This document shows positions 1 to 6,592 of a stretch of 64,000 bases of DNA, piece by piece (position 1 is the stretch's first letter; each line of letters begins with the position of its first letter). This DNA comes from Snuella lapsa (GTDB lineage Bacteria; Bacteroidota; Bacteroidia; Flavobacteriales; Flavobacteriaceae), in contig NZ_BAABCY010000036.1 of NCBI RefSeq assembly GCF_039539345.1, forward strand, positions 62,001 through 126,000, read 5' to 3'. Position numbers and translations under genes: made by a program. The notes under the pieces are model-generated. The model did not search any database. It was not told where the DNA came from and saw only the letters and a program-made list of their open reading frames with translations.

Positions 1-470
1 CCTGCCTACGCAGGTATGACATTAATACGCTATTTTTTTCTTACTCAAAACCCTCGACAGCACTTAACGTAAAAAGTCAAAATATGCGCAGTTATGAATA
101 GAGTCACCCTCTTATACTTTAGCCTGACCTAACTAGCAACAGAGCCTTTTAAGTTACTTGTCATGCCTGTGAAAACAGACATCCACTTAGCACTATGTGC
201 TTATAAAAACTAAAAAATGTCGATAGGACTATGGGATACCTGCCTACGCAGGTATGACAACGAAACGTTTTTAATACAATTCCAAACACTATTTAGTCTG
301 TCGTAAAGACTTTACCCCAACTATAACGCTTTAGGCTTGTAACCCGCAACAAGACCAATAAGGTTACCTGTCATGCCTGTGAAAACAGGCATCCACTTAG
401 TAGTAAGTACTAATAAAAATTAAAGAAATGCCGATATGGTAATGTGGATACCTGCCTGCGCAGGTATGAC
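1..470. repeat. Diverged tandem array with paired REP-like hairpins
   Basis: This 534-bp gene-free left edge holds two copies of a roughly 100-bp unit, at 160-258 and 370-470, plus the tail of a third at 1-20. Each unit opens with GTCATGCCTGTGAAAACAG and closes with ACCTGCCTGCGCAGGTATGAC or a one-base variant. Each end can fold into a short hairpin (CCTGT/ACAGG and ACCTGC/GCAGGT), and the two ends are inverted relative to each other, as in BIME-type paired REPs. Unit starts are 210 bp apart. The DNA just before each unit (ending GTTACtTGTCAT or GTTACcTGTCAT) is also similar, so the whole ~210-bp block appears duplicated and diverged. No ORF of note lies here. Confidence 0.75.
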
Positions 471-534
471 TCACTGTACTGGCTAATAAAAATCATCTTG
501 AATACAAACACACACCTATCTACTTCTACTTCTA

Positions 535-1800
535 TTACAAACGCGCAGTGACCAATGCCTTTGGAAGAAAACTTTTTACATCATAAATAACACAGCCCTT
601 ATCTCTATACGATGCATAATCAATAGCCTCAAACTCGTTGTGACCAACCGCTAATACAATGGCATCGTAGCCGTCTTTCAACGTTTCCACCAATTCAAGA
701 TTATATTCTTTTCTAACTTCATCGGCCAGTGCATGCGGATCGAATACATCAACATCCAATCCAAACCCTTGTAATTCACTAACAACATCTACTACTCCTG
801 AATTTCTTATATCCGGGCAGTTTTCTTTGAAGGTAATCCCCAAAACCAACACTTTGGCCCCTTTAATGACACTACTTCGTTCCACTAATAATTTTACGAC
901 TTTATTGGCTACATGGACACCCATCATGTCATTAACACGCCTTCCCGACAAGATAACATCTGGATAGTATCCCAAACTCTCGGCTTTGTGAGTTAGGTAA
1001 TAGGGATCAACCCCTATACAATGCCCCCCTACCAAACCTGGCCTAAAAGGTAAAAAATTCCATTTGGTTCCGGCCGCTTCTAAAACTTCCATAGTATCAA
1101 TCTCCAGTTTATCGAACACCAGGGCTAGCTCATTGATCAACGAAATATTAACATCACGTTGAATATTCTCTATGATCTTACCAGCCTCAGCCACCTTTAT
1201 ACTAGAAGCTTTATGGGTACCTACTGTTACGATTTGGTTATATAATTCATCAATGACACTTGCTATTTCTGCGGTGCTTCCAGAAGTAATCTTTACAATA
1301 TTATGAACTTTTCGAACGGGGTCACCAGGATTGATACGTTCAGGAGAATAACCGCAGAAAAAATCTTGATTGAATTTTAAACCACTTGACTTTTCCAATT
1401 CTGGTACACAAACCTCTTCTGTACAACCAGGGTATACCGTCGATTCATAGATAACAATATCACCTTTGGATAAAACACTACCCACCAATTGACTGGCATT
1501 GATAAGAAATGACAAGTCTGGTGTATTAAACCTATCAATAGGTGTTGGCACCGTAACGATATAGATATTAGCACCTGTTAGCGCTTCAAGCTGTGTTGTA
1601 AACTGTAAGCCCTTAGCTTGCAAAAATGCATTCGAAGGTACTTCTTTAGTGACATCAATACCCTTTTTTAATTCCGATATGCGTCCCTCATTAATATCAT
1701 AGCCTTGAACCTGAAATCCTTTTTTTGCAAATTCCATCGCCAAAGGTAAACCTACATAGCCCAGGCCTATTATTGCTATTTTATACCGTTCTTTATTCAT
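535..1800 (-). CDS. UDP-N-acetyl-D-hexosamine (ManNAc/GalNAc/GlcNAc-type) 6-dehydrogenase
   Basis: This is a nucleotide-sugar dehydrogenase of the UDP-glucose/GDP-mannose dehydrogenase superfamily. It oxidises the C6 hydroxyl of a UDP-N-acetylhexosamine to a uronic acid with two NAD+ per sugar, supplying an acidic sugar for capsule, O-antigen or exopolysaccharide. The N-terminal Rossmann motif GLGYVGLP is at residues ~12-19. The catalytic-cysteine motif GGHCIGVDPYYL is at ~258-269. The C-terminal NAD/UDP-sugar domain carries LGITFKENCPDIRNS. At 421 aa it has the usual family length. The residue pattern is closer to the TviB/WbpA/WbpO group than to UDP-glucose dehydrogenases, but the exact substrate cannot be read from sequence alone. 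It is the last gene of the minus-strand polysaccharide cluster, about 200 bp downstream of rmlD. Confidence 0.85.
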   Translation of the reverse strand: MNKERYKIAIIGLGYVGLPLAMEFAKKGFQVQGYDINEGRISELKKGIDVTKEVPSNAFLQAKGLQFTTQLEALTGANIYIVTVPTPIDRFNTPDLSFLINASQLVGSVLSKGDIVIYESTVYPGCTEEVCVPELEKSSGLKFNQDFFCGYSPERINPGDPVRKVHNIVKITSGSTAEIASVIDELYNQIVTVGTHKASSIKVAEAGKIIENIQRDVNISLINELALVFDKLEIDTMEVLEAAGTKWNFLPFRPGLVGGHCIGVDPYYLTHKAESLGYYPDVILSGRRVNDMMGVHVANKVVKLLVERSSVIKGAKVLVLGITFKENCPDIRNSGVVDVVSELQGFGLDVDVFDPHALADEVRKEYNLELVETLKDGYDAIVLAVGHNEFEAIDYASYRDKGCVIYDVKSFLPKALVTARL

Positions 1801-1896
1801 GTTTTTAATCTAAATTGCAATAAACTCATTTAAACTTTTTCAATATATTAATTCTCACAATATACACTTAAAATCCGTACTATTTTTTGTTAATCT

Positions 1897-1980
1897 GTAT
1901 AGTTATTTTAGGACGAGTCAATCTGTATAGGTACTGTATAGATAAAGTATGGATACAGTATGGATAGTGTATGAACACAG
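1897..1980. repeat. Short degenerate repeats around GTATGGATA
   Basis: The spacer between rmlD and the nucleotide-sugar dehydrogenase contains several closely spaced variants of CTGTATAG and GTATGGATA. The copies are imperfect and unevenly spaced, about 10-15 bp apart. They look like a decayed microsatellite rather than an operator. No terminator-like hairpin is obvious in this spacer. Confidence 0.4.
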
Positions 1981-2008
1981 AATAACAATTTTTACTAAAA
2001 CACCGCTC

Positions 2009-2905
2009 CTAAACACATTTTGCCAAAGCCCTTTTAAGGCTATATTCCCAACTGGGAATACATAGACTCAATTCATGCCGTATTTTTTCTTTATTTAGGA
2101 CACTATAAGAAGGTCGCTTTGCTGCTGTATGATAAGCTTCTGTTTTTATAGGACTTACTTTTATTTTTGTTTTGGTAAGCTCAAAAATCGCCTTTGCAAA
2201 ATCATACCAGCTCACAGACCCCATATTACTATAATGATAAAGACCATAATGTTTTGACTCAGTACAAATAATAGCAACTATAACTTCTGCCAAATCACCC
2301 GCATAGGTTGGCGATCCTATTTGATCGCAAACAACTCCAATCTCATCATTTGTTTCTGCCAATCGCAGCATGGTTTTCATAAAATTATGCCCGTATTCCG
2401 AATACAACCAAGACGTTCTAATAATAAAATAGTGCTCTAATAGCTCCTTAATTTCAATTTCACCCTGTAGTTTAGATGCCCCATATACACTCATTGGATT
2501 AGGAATATCCGTTTCAACATAAGGCTCTTTTTTTTCTCCATCAAAGACAAAGTCGGTTGATATATGAATCAAAACAATACCATACACCCGACAGCTTAAA
2601 GCTAAATTTTTAGGCCCCGTTGCATTTATGGCAAATGCCTTTTCTGTTTCAGTTTCTGCGCGATCGACTGCAGTGTATGCGGCACAATTGATACAGTAGT
2701 CTATTTTATTAGCCTTAAAAAAGGCTTGCACCTGATTTACATTGCAAATATCCAAGTCCTGATGGCTGGTATAGATAACATTTAAATCCTCATACCCCGA
2801 AGTTATATCCTTAATGCACGATGCCAATTGCCCATTTGCCCCAGTAACCAGGATAGTTACTAGTTGCTGGTTATTGGTTGTTGGGGTATTTGATGTTTTT
2901 TTCAT
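2009..2905 (-). CDS. rmlD: dTDP-4-dehydrorhamnose reductase
   Basis: RmlD catalyses the last step of dTDP-L-rhamnose synthesis, NAD(P)H-dependent reduction of dTDP-4-keto-L-rhamnose. It is a short-chain dehydrogenase of 298 aa. The nucleotide-binding motif ILVTGANGQLAS starts at residue ~18. The family NCAAYTAVDRAE motif and the catalytic YGASK (Tyr-x3-Lys) follow. The usual start lies immediately before the ILVTG strand, but here the only in-frame ATG is 17 codons upstream. It adds a Thr/Asn/Gln-rich leader encoded by repetitive CCAATAACCAGCAACTAG-like DNA, so the first ~16 residues are probably dispensable. It lies downstream of rmlC, from which it is separated by a ParDE module, and upstream of the nucleotide-sugar dehydrogenase. 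Confidence 0.9.
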   Translation of the reverse strand: MKKTSNTPTTNNQQLVTILVTGANGQLASCIKDITSGYEDLNVIYTSHQDLDICNVNQVQAFFKANKIDYCINCAAYTAVDRAETETEKAFAINATGPKNLALSCRVYGIVLIHISTDFVFDGEKKEPYVETDIPNPMSVYGASKLQGEIEIKELLEHYFIIRTSWLYSEYGHNFMKTMLRLAETNDEIGVVCDQIGSPTYAGDLAEVIVAIICTESKHYGLYHYSNMGSVSWYDFAKAIFELTKTKIKVSPIKTEAYHTAAKRPSYSVLNKEKIRHELSLCIPSWEYSLKRALAKCV

Positions 2906-3142
2906 TCAAAAAATACTATTATATACGATCAATAGATTCTTCAGTCGTCAACCTGCCCGCCATCTGGCATTTTCGCTAAACACATCCACTGGATGTATTT
3001 TTAACGCTCAATCCCCTTCTGAATGACAGAGAAGACACTTTCGTCGGACAAAAAGCCCCTCCTTGATGACAATATACTTTATAACAAAAGCCGGCTATTA
3101 TATTATTCAAAAAATCATCTTTCTTTAACGGTCTCGGCACGT

Positions 3143-3208
3143 ATAAGTAGTTGAGTATCCCAATGGCAATCGTGCTTCAGGAATAAGCAAGTAGAGGCAA
3201 TTACTTAT
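3143..3208. repeat. Imperfect inverted repeat 3' of the ParDE module
   Basis: ATAAGTAGTTG at 3143-3153 pairs with CAATTACTTAT at 3198-3208 with one G-T mismatch. They enclose about 44 bp that include a direct CAATgGCAATCG stretch. The 326-bp gap 2906-3231 otherwise holds only degraded fragments of TCTTC...GAATGACA-type intergenic repeats (about 2933-3025). This structure could act as a rho-independent-like end for the toxin gene or be one end of a small mobile cassette. I cannot distinguish these. Confidence 0.35.
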
Positions 3209-3231
3209 AGCAGTCATTGGGTGTAGTTTTT

Positions 3232-3531
3232 TTATTCTGTTATTCTATTTTTCAAATCCATTAGCCCGTGTAAGATTCTCGTGATTTCAATCGGTTGGTC
3301 AGTTCGTTTTCGATAAAAAATGATATGTCGGCTAGTTTTGAGTCCGAATAAGTCATTTGTTATTCCGTCATAATTCTTTCCCAATTCAGGATTACTAGCA
3401 ATGTCCTGACAACTGTCCAACAGCAAATTATAATATCTGTCAGCTTGTGGTTCAGACCATTTTTCAATTGTGTATTCCCAAATTCCAGTCAAATCCTCAA
3501 CCGCTTTGTTGGTCAGTTCATACTTAGCCAT
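3232..3531 (-). CDS. parE: RelE/ParE-family toxin
   Basis: This 99-aa protein of the RelE/ParE superfamily starts with a helical MAKYELTNKAVEDLTGIW block, typical of ParE toxins. It has the central basic/aromatic segment around GLKTSRHIIFYRKRTD and the ITRILHGLMDL strand that closes the fold. Known ParE proteins poison DNA gyrase, while RelE relatives cleave mRNA. The sequence looks more ParE-like because it pairs with a ParD-type antitoxin. Its start overlaps the antitoxin stop by 8 bp, which implies translational coupling. It sits between rmlC and rmlD as an accessory module unrelated to sugar synthesis. Confidence 0.85.
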   Translation of the reverse strand: MAKYELTNKAVEDLTGIWEYTIEKWSEPQADRYYNLLLDSCQDIASNPELGKNYDGITNDLFGLKTSRHIIFYRKRTDQPIEITRILHGLMDLKNRITE

Positions 3532-3775
3532 TCTTTTTACGTCTAGCTTTTAATTCCTGAAGATGTTTGTCTGGGTCAAAATCGTGTGCAATGCCGCTAT
3601 CAATTCCTTCTTGAATTGCGTTTCTCAAGGCAATGACTTTACTTTCCTCGTTTTCCAAAAGACGAAGTCCAGCTCTGATTACTTCACTCACGTTTTTGTA
3701 TCGTCCAGCAGTAACTTGACTACTAACAAATTGGTCAAAATAATTTCCGAGTGATATTGATGTGTTTTTACTCAT
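3524..3775 (-). CDS. parD: ParD-family antitoxin (ribbon-helix-helix)
   Basis: This 83-aa antitoxin is encoded immediately upstream of the ParE-like toxin. The N-terminal ~50 residues (TSISLGNYFDQFVSSQV, then RYKNVSEVIRAGLRLLE) are the classic ParD/CopG ribbon-helix-helix DNA-binding unit. The charged C-terminus, ending in ARRKKNG, would wrap the toxin. In this family the antitoxin, alone or with toxin, represses its own promoter. The upstream AT-rich spacer contains CCAAAAATTGG near 3808-3818, a short palindrome that could be the operator, but this is only an inference. The order antitoxin then toxin with 8-bp overlap is standard. Confidence 0.87.
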   Translation of the reverse strand: MSKNTSISLGNYFDQFVSSQVTAGRYKNVSEVIRAGLRLLENEESKVIALRNAIQEGIDSGIAHDFDPDKHLQELKARRKKNG

Positions 3776-3930
3776 AACTTCCTAATTATTTATTCAAAAA
3801 TACCAAAAATTGGTAGGTTCCCCAAATTACATCCAACTCCTTTTACCTTATCTCCTTATAACTTTATCAATCCAACTAAGATTCTTCACTTCGTTGCTCA
3901 GCGTTTTGATGACCACACAAATTTAGATGA

Positions 3931-4476
3931 TTACATATACAATGTGTCAAATAATGGTAAGTTTTGATCTTTTTCTGAAATAATTAACTGCGAATCAGGC
4001 ATCCCCCAATCAATATTCAGGGTTCTATCATTAAATATAATACCGGATTCTGAAGCGCTGTTGTAATAATTGTCACATTTATAAGTGAAGATCGTATCGT
4101 TTTCCAATACCAAAAAGCCGTGTGCAAAGCCTCTTGGGATATAGAGCTGCTTATGTTCAATAGCATCTAAAACCACGGAAAAGTGTTGACCGAAAGTTGG
4201 TGATCCTTTTCTAATATCCACACAAACATCCAAAACCTTTCCTTTTACGACACGCACCAGTTTAGCTTGGGCAAATGCCCCTTTTTGAAAATGTAAGCCT
4301 CTTAAAACACCCTTCGAAGACTGGGATTGATTATCTTGTACAAAATCAACCCTAATTCCCGTTTGTTCTTCAAAATCACGCTGATTAAAACTTTCAAAAA
4401 AATAACCGCGTTCATCCTCAAATATTTGGGGTTGTATGATATAACAGTCTTTTAAAGGTGTTGGGGTTATGGTCAT
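3931..4476 (-). CDS. rmlC: dTDP-4-dehydrorhamnose 3,5-epimerase
   Basis: RmlC epimerises C3 and C5 of dTDP-4-keto-6-deoxyglucose to give dTDP-4-keto-L-rhamnose. It is a 181-aa cupin of normal family length. DERGYFFESFN at ~21-31 and QDNQSQSSKGVLRGLHFQ at ~47-64 carry the dTDP-binding and catalytic residues, with His62 as the base. PRGFAHGFLVLE and the TYKCDNYY tyrosine region follow. The start lies 5 bp after three tandem 8-bp repeats (see 4482-4505). It is flanked upstream by a disrupted four-helix-bundle gene and downstream by parDE, so the rml operon is interrupted on both sides of this gene. Confidence 0.93.
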   Translation of the reverse strand: MTITPTPLKDCYIIQPQIFEDERGYFFESFNQRDFEEQTGIRVDFVQDNQSQSSKGVLRGLHFQKGAFAQAKLVRVVKGKVLDVCVDIRKGSPTFGQHFSVVLDAIEHKQLYIPRGFAHGFLVLENDTIFTYKCDNYYNSASESGIIFNDRTLNIDWGMPDSQLIISEKDQNLPLFDTLYM

Positions 4477-4481
4477 TGTAT

Positions 4482-4505
4482 TGTTATGCTGTTATGCTGT
4501 TATGC
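4482..4505. repeat. Three tandem 8-bp repeats just upstream of the rmlC start
   Basis: TGTTATGC occurs three times head to tail at 4482-4505, ending a few bases before the rmlC ATG (minus strand 4476). Related TGTTATG words recur near 5020-5060. The position in the rmlC 5' untranslated region could alter leader spacing if copy number changed, but three copies is few for slippage. Confidence 0.6.
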
Positions 4506-4509
4506 AATT

Positions 4510-5008
4510 TTACAAACTTTTAATTAATTTGGAGCGCATTCGCCTTATATAAATCAATGCTTCCGAAGTTTCTTTTTGACTATCAATATAATTAAAATTT
4601 TCGGCTATCATCAGTTGGGTTTCTAACTCTGCTAAAGATCCTAATGCAATATATAAGAACTGCTTAAATTCTTTGTTACCCCTTCTAGCTGCTCCTTCTG
4701 CTATATTAGAAGGAATAGACACCGCAGCACGTCGCATTTGACTTACTAATGAAAATTGTTCTTCTTTGGGAAAGGTTTTTGTGATTACATAAATTTCCGT
4801 AACCATTTTCACACGTTTAAATTTTAGTAATTAATTGATTTTATTGTAATTATAAAATTAAGAACGTGTGCAACCACTCCTTACACTCGTTCTCTCATTA
4901 AAAATTTTAAACATTTCCTTTTGTGAAGTAATTTTTAAAATTTCTTAATGTTCGTTTCATGGCTTCTTTCCATACATTTAAGTCCTTATGGGAATTTATT
5001 GGTGTCAC
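4510..5008 (-). pseudogene. Four-helix-bundle (S23/IVP-type) protein gene, disrupted by a small insertion
   Basis: The downstream part, 4510-4806, encodes VTEIYVITKTFPKEEQFSL and the RRAAVSIPSNIAEGA hallmark of the four-helix-bundle family found in 23S rRNA intervening sequences and in many polysaccharide loci. It lacks the first ~17 residues of the family. Those residues are found in the same strand 150 bp upstream (4955-5008, GTG start) as HKDLNVWKEAM. Joining the two halves across the insertion at 4812-4954 restores HKDLNVWKEAM-KMVTEIY, the expected N-terminus. The insertion carries stops and shifts the frame, so the intact protein is not made. Translation could restart at GTG 4812 or ATG 4806 and give a ~98-100-aa remnant without most of helix 1. 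Function of the family is unknown. Confidence 0.85.
4807..4959. mobile_element. 143-bp MITE-like insertion with 5-bp target-site duplication
   Basis: TGAAA is present at both edges (minus strand 4959-4955 and 4811-4807), and removing one copy plus the 143 bp at 4812-4954 rebuilds an uninterrupted four-helix-bundle reading frame. The element has no coding capacity. It contains a clear internal hairpin at 4863-4893 (GAACGTGTGC / ACACTCGTTC) and AT-rich inverted repeats on either side (AAATTTTAAA-type). Terminal inverted repeats are weak (TTTAAATTTTAGTAATTA against a similar string at the other end), so the parent transposon family is unknown. Confidence 0.75.
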
Positions 5009-5194
5009 GTATTGTTTGTTATGTTGTTATGCTGTGATCAAGTGATGTTCTTTTTCTGTTATGGTGTGATCAGGTGATAGTGTGATGATATTTTTCATTT
5101 CAACCCAAAAGTTTAAACCTCTTCAATTTATGTTCCATAACCAAGTAACTCTTCCATTACATCACATGATAACTGCATCACTTGATCACAAATT

Positions 5195-6058
5195 TTACTC
5201 ATCAACCAGCTGCATTAAATATTCCCCATAACCACTTTTAAGCAACGGCAAAGCCAATGCATTTAGCTTTTCCTTATCGATATACCCCATTTTATAAGCC
5301 ACTTCTTCAATACAGCCAATTTTTTGTCCCTGGCGCTCTTCTATAACCTGCACAAACTGAGACGCCTGCATGAGCGAATTAAAGGTTCCTGTATCCAGCC
5401 AGGCTGTTCCTTTGTCTAAGATTTGCACATGAAGCACTCCTTTATCCAAATAAGCCTTATTGATATCGGTTATTTCCAGTTCACCACGAGAACTCGGAAG
5501 GATTTGCTTAGCAATTTCTACAACGCTATTATCATAAAAATAAATACCGGGCACCGCATAATTGGACTTTGGTTGTTTTGGTTTTTCTTCAATAGAGATC
5601 ACCTTGTTGTTTTTATCGAATGCCACTACGCCGTAACGCTTCGGATCCTGAACATGGTAAGCAAATATAATACCTCCGTTAGGCTTAATACTTGCCTGTA
5701 ACGTTTCATCTAATCCAGAACCGTAAAAAATATTATCGCCTAATATAAGAGCAACATCATCTTTCCCTATAAAATCTTCTCCTATAATAAAGGCTTCTGC
5801 CAGCCCATTGGGTTGTTCCTGAACGGCATATTCAAAACGGCAGCCATAATCGTTCCCATCTCCCAAAAGTTCTTTGAACCTGGGTGTGTCTTTAGAGGTC
5901 GAAATGATCAAAATCTCCCTGATCCCGGAAGCCATTAAGGTTGTTAGCGGATAATAGATCATGGGTTTATCATAGACAGGCATCAGCTGTTTACTCACTA
6001 CTTTAGTAAGTGGGTGTAATCGCGTTCCGGAGCCTCCGGCTAATATGATTCCTTTCAT
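5195..6058 (-). CDS. rmlA: glucose-1-phosphate thymidylyltransferase
   Basis: RmlA joins glucose-1-phosphate and dTTP to form dTDP-glucose, the first and usually feedback-inhibited step of dTDP-rhamnose synthesis. The 287-aa length is standard. The N-terminal nucleotidyltransferase signature LAGGSGTRLHPLT lies at ~6-18, followed by SKQLMPVYDKPMIYYPL, the metal-binding LILGDNIFYG and the EEKPKQPKSNYAVPGIYFYD segment. The C-terminal WLDTGTFNSL loop and helices are complete. Downstream (5009-5194) is a 180-bp spacer with short direct repeats of GTGATCA(A/G)GTGAT and TGTTATG type but no gene. Upstream sits the GIY-YIG insertion and then rmlB. Confidence 0.95.
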   Translation of the reverse strand: MKGIILAGGSGTRLHPLTKVVSKQLMPVYDKPMIYYPLTTLMASGIREILIISTSKDTPRFKELLGDGNDYGCRFEYAVQEQPNGLAEAFIIGEDFIGKDDVALILGDNIFYGSGLDETLQASIKPNGGIIFAYHVQDPKRYGVVAFDKNNKVISIEEKPKQPKSNYAVPGIYFYDNSVVEIAKQILPSSRGELEITDINKAYLDKGVLHVQILDKGTAWLDTGTFNSLMQASQFVQVIEERQGQKIGCIEEVAYKMGYIDKEKLNALALPLLKSGYGEYLMQLVDE

Positions 6059-6110
6059 TTTTTTTCTTTTAACTTAAACTCTAAAAACGCTCAAACAACA
6101 CTAAATTATC

Positions 6111-6474
6111 TGTCATGCTGAGCCTGTCGAAGCACTAGCCTCCTTTTCCAAATTCAGTATAATTTTTTGAAAACTGAATCAGTTTCTCCCAATCTTTATC
6201 TATTAATGCCTTCTTTTTTCTTCTACTCCAACCTTTTAATTGCTTTTCTTTTTCTATAGCTAAATTAACATCAGTAAACTCAGCATACCACTTTAATTGA
6301 ACTGGCTTTCTGCTATAGGTATATGATGAAATATCAACACCCCTATTATGCTCGTATAATCTTTTAGACAAATTAGACGTTATCCCTATGTAATAAGATG
6401 CATCTGAACATTCTAATATATACACATAATAAATTTTCAAGGCCTTAATATCCTTCGACAAGCTCAGGATGACA
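6111..6474. mobile_element. Candidate GIY-YIG/REP cassette: inverted 22-bp ends around a nuclease gene
   Basis: TGTCATGCTGAGCCTGTCGAAG at 6111-6132 is matched in inverted orientation at 6453-6474, with 20 of 22 positions identical. The two copies sit exactly at the two ends of the GIY-YIG gene. The stop codon abuts the left copy, and the most upstream possible start (TTG 6461) lies inside the right copy. The 22-mer is a REP-like word that I recall as widespread in Bacteroidota intergenic DNA. Mobility as a unit is an inference. Confidence 0.55.
6135..6461 (-). CDS. Small GIY-YIG nuclease-domain protein
   Basis: This stand-alone GIY-YIG domain of about 100 aa belongs to the UPF0213/YhbQ-like group. 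The motif appears as YYVYILECSDASYYIGITS with the conserved RLYEHN arginine and histidine, then a family KEKQLKGWSRRKKKALI block. The catalytic Glu position falls in the IEKEKQ segment. No ATG is available: the frame opens after a TAA inside the flanking repeat, and the plausible starts are TTG at 6461 or TTG at 6440, just before the first beta strand. The 6440 start fits the family better. It lies between rmlB and rmlA and is not expected to act in rhamnose synthesis. Homologues are often described as hypothetical endonucleases. Confidence 0.8.
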   Translation of the reverse strand: MSKDIKALKIYYVYILECSDASYYIGITSNLSKRLYEHNRGVDISSYTYSRKPVQLKWYAEFTDVNLAIEKEKQLKGWSRRKKKALIDKDWEKLIQFSKNYTEFGKGG

Positions 6475-6592
6475 TTTTAGTTCTTTTTACAATCTGATTT
6501 ACTTCAATGTTAGTGTTTTTATAACGACTTAACGATGTAACCATCTCCCCTAATATAACTTTTTAACCATATCACTACCCCTAATAGCTTTT

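Noticed and set aside
1..470. Possible CRISPR array at the left edge
   Set aside because: Only two full units with different lengths, hairpins at both ends and similar rather than unique spacers; no cas genes nearby.
3143..3208. Integron attC site next to parDE
   Set aside because: The inverted repeat lacks recognisable conserved end boxes of attC sites and there is no integrase in the window.
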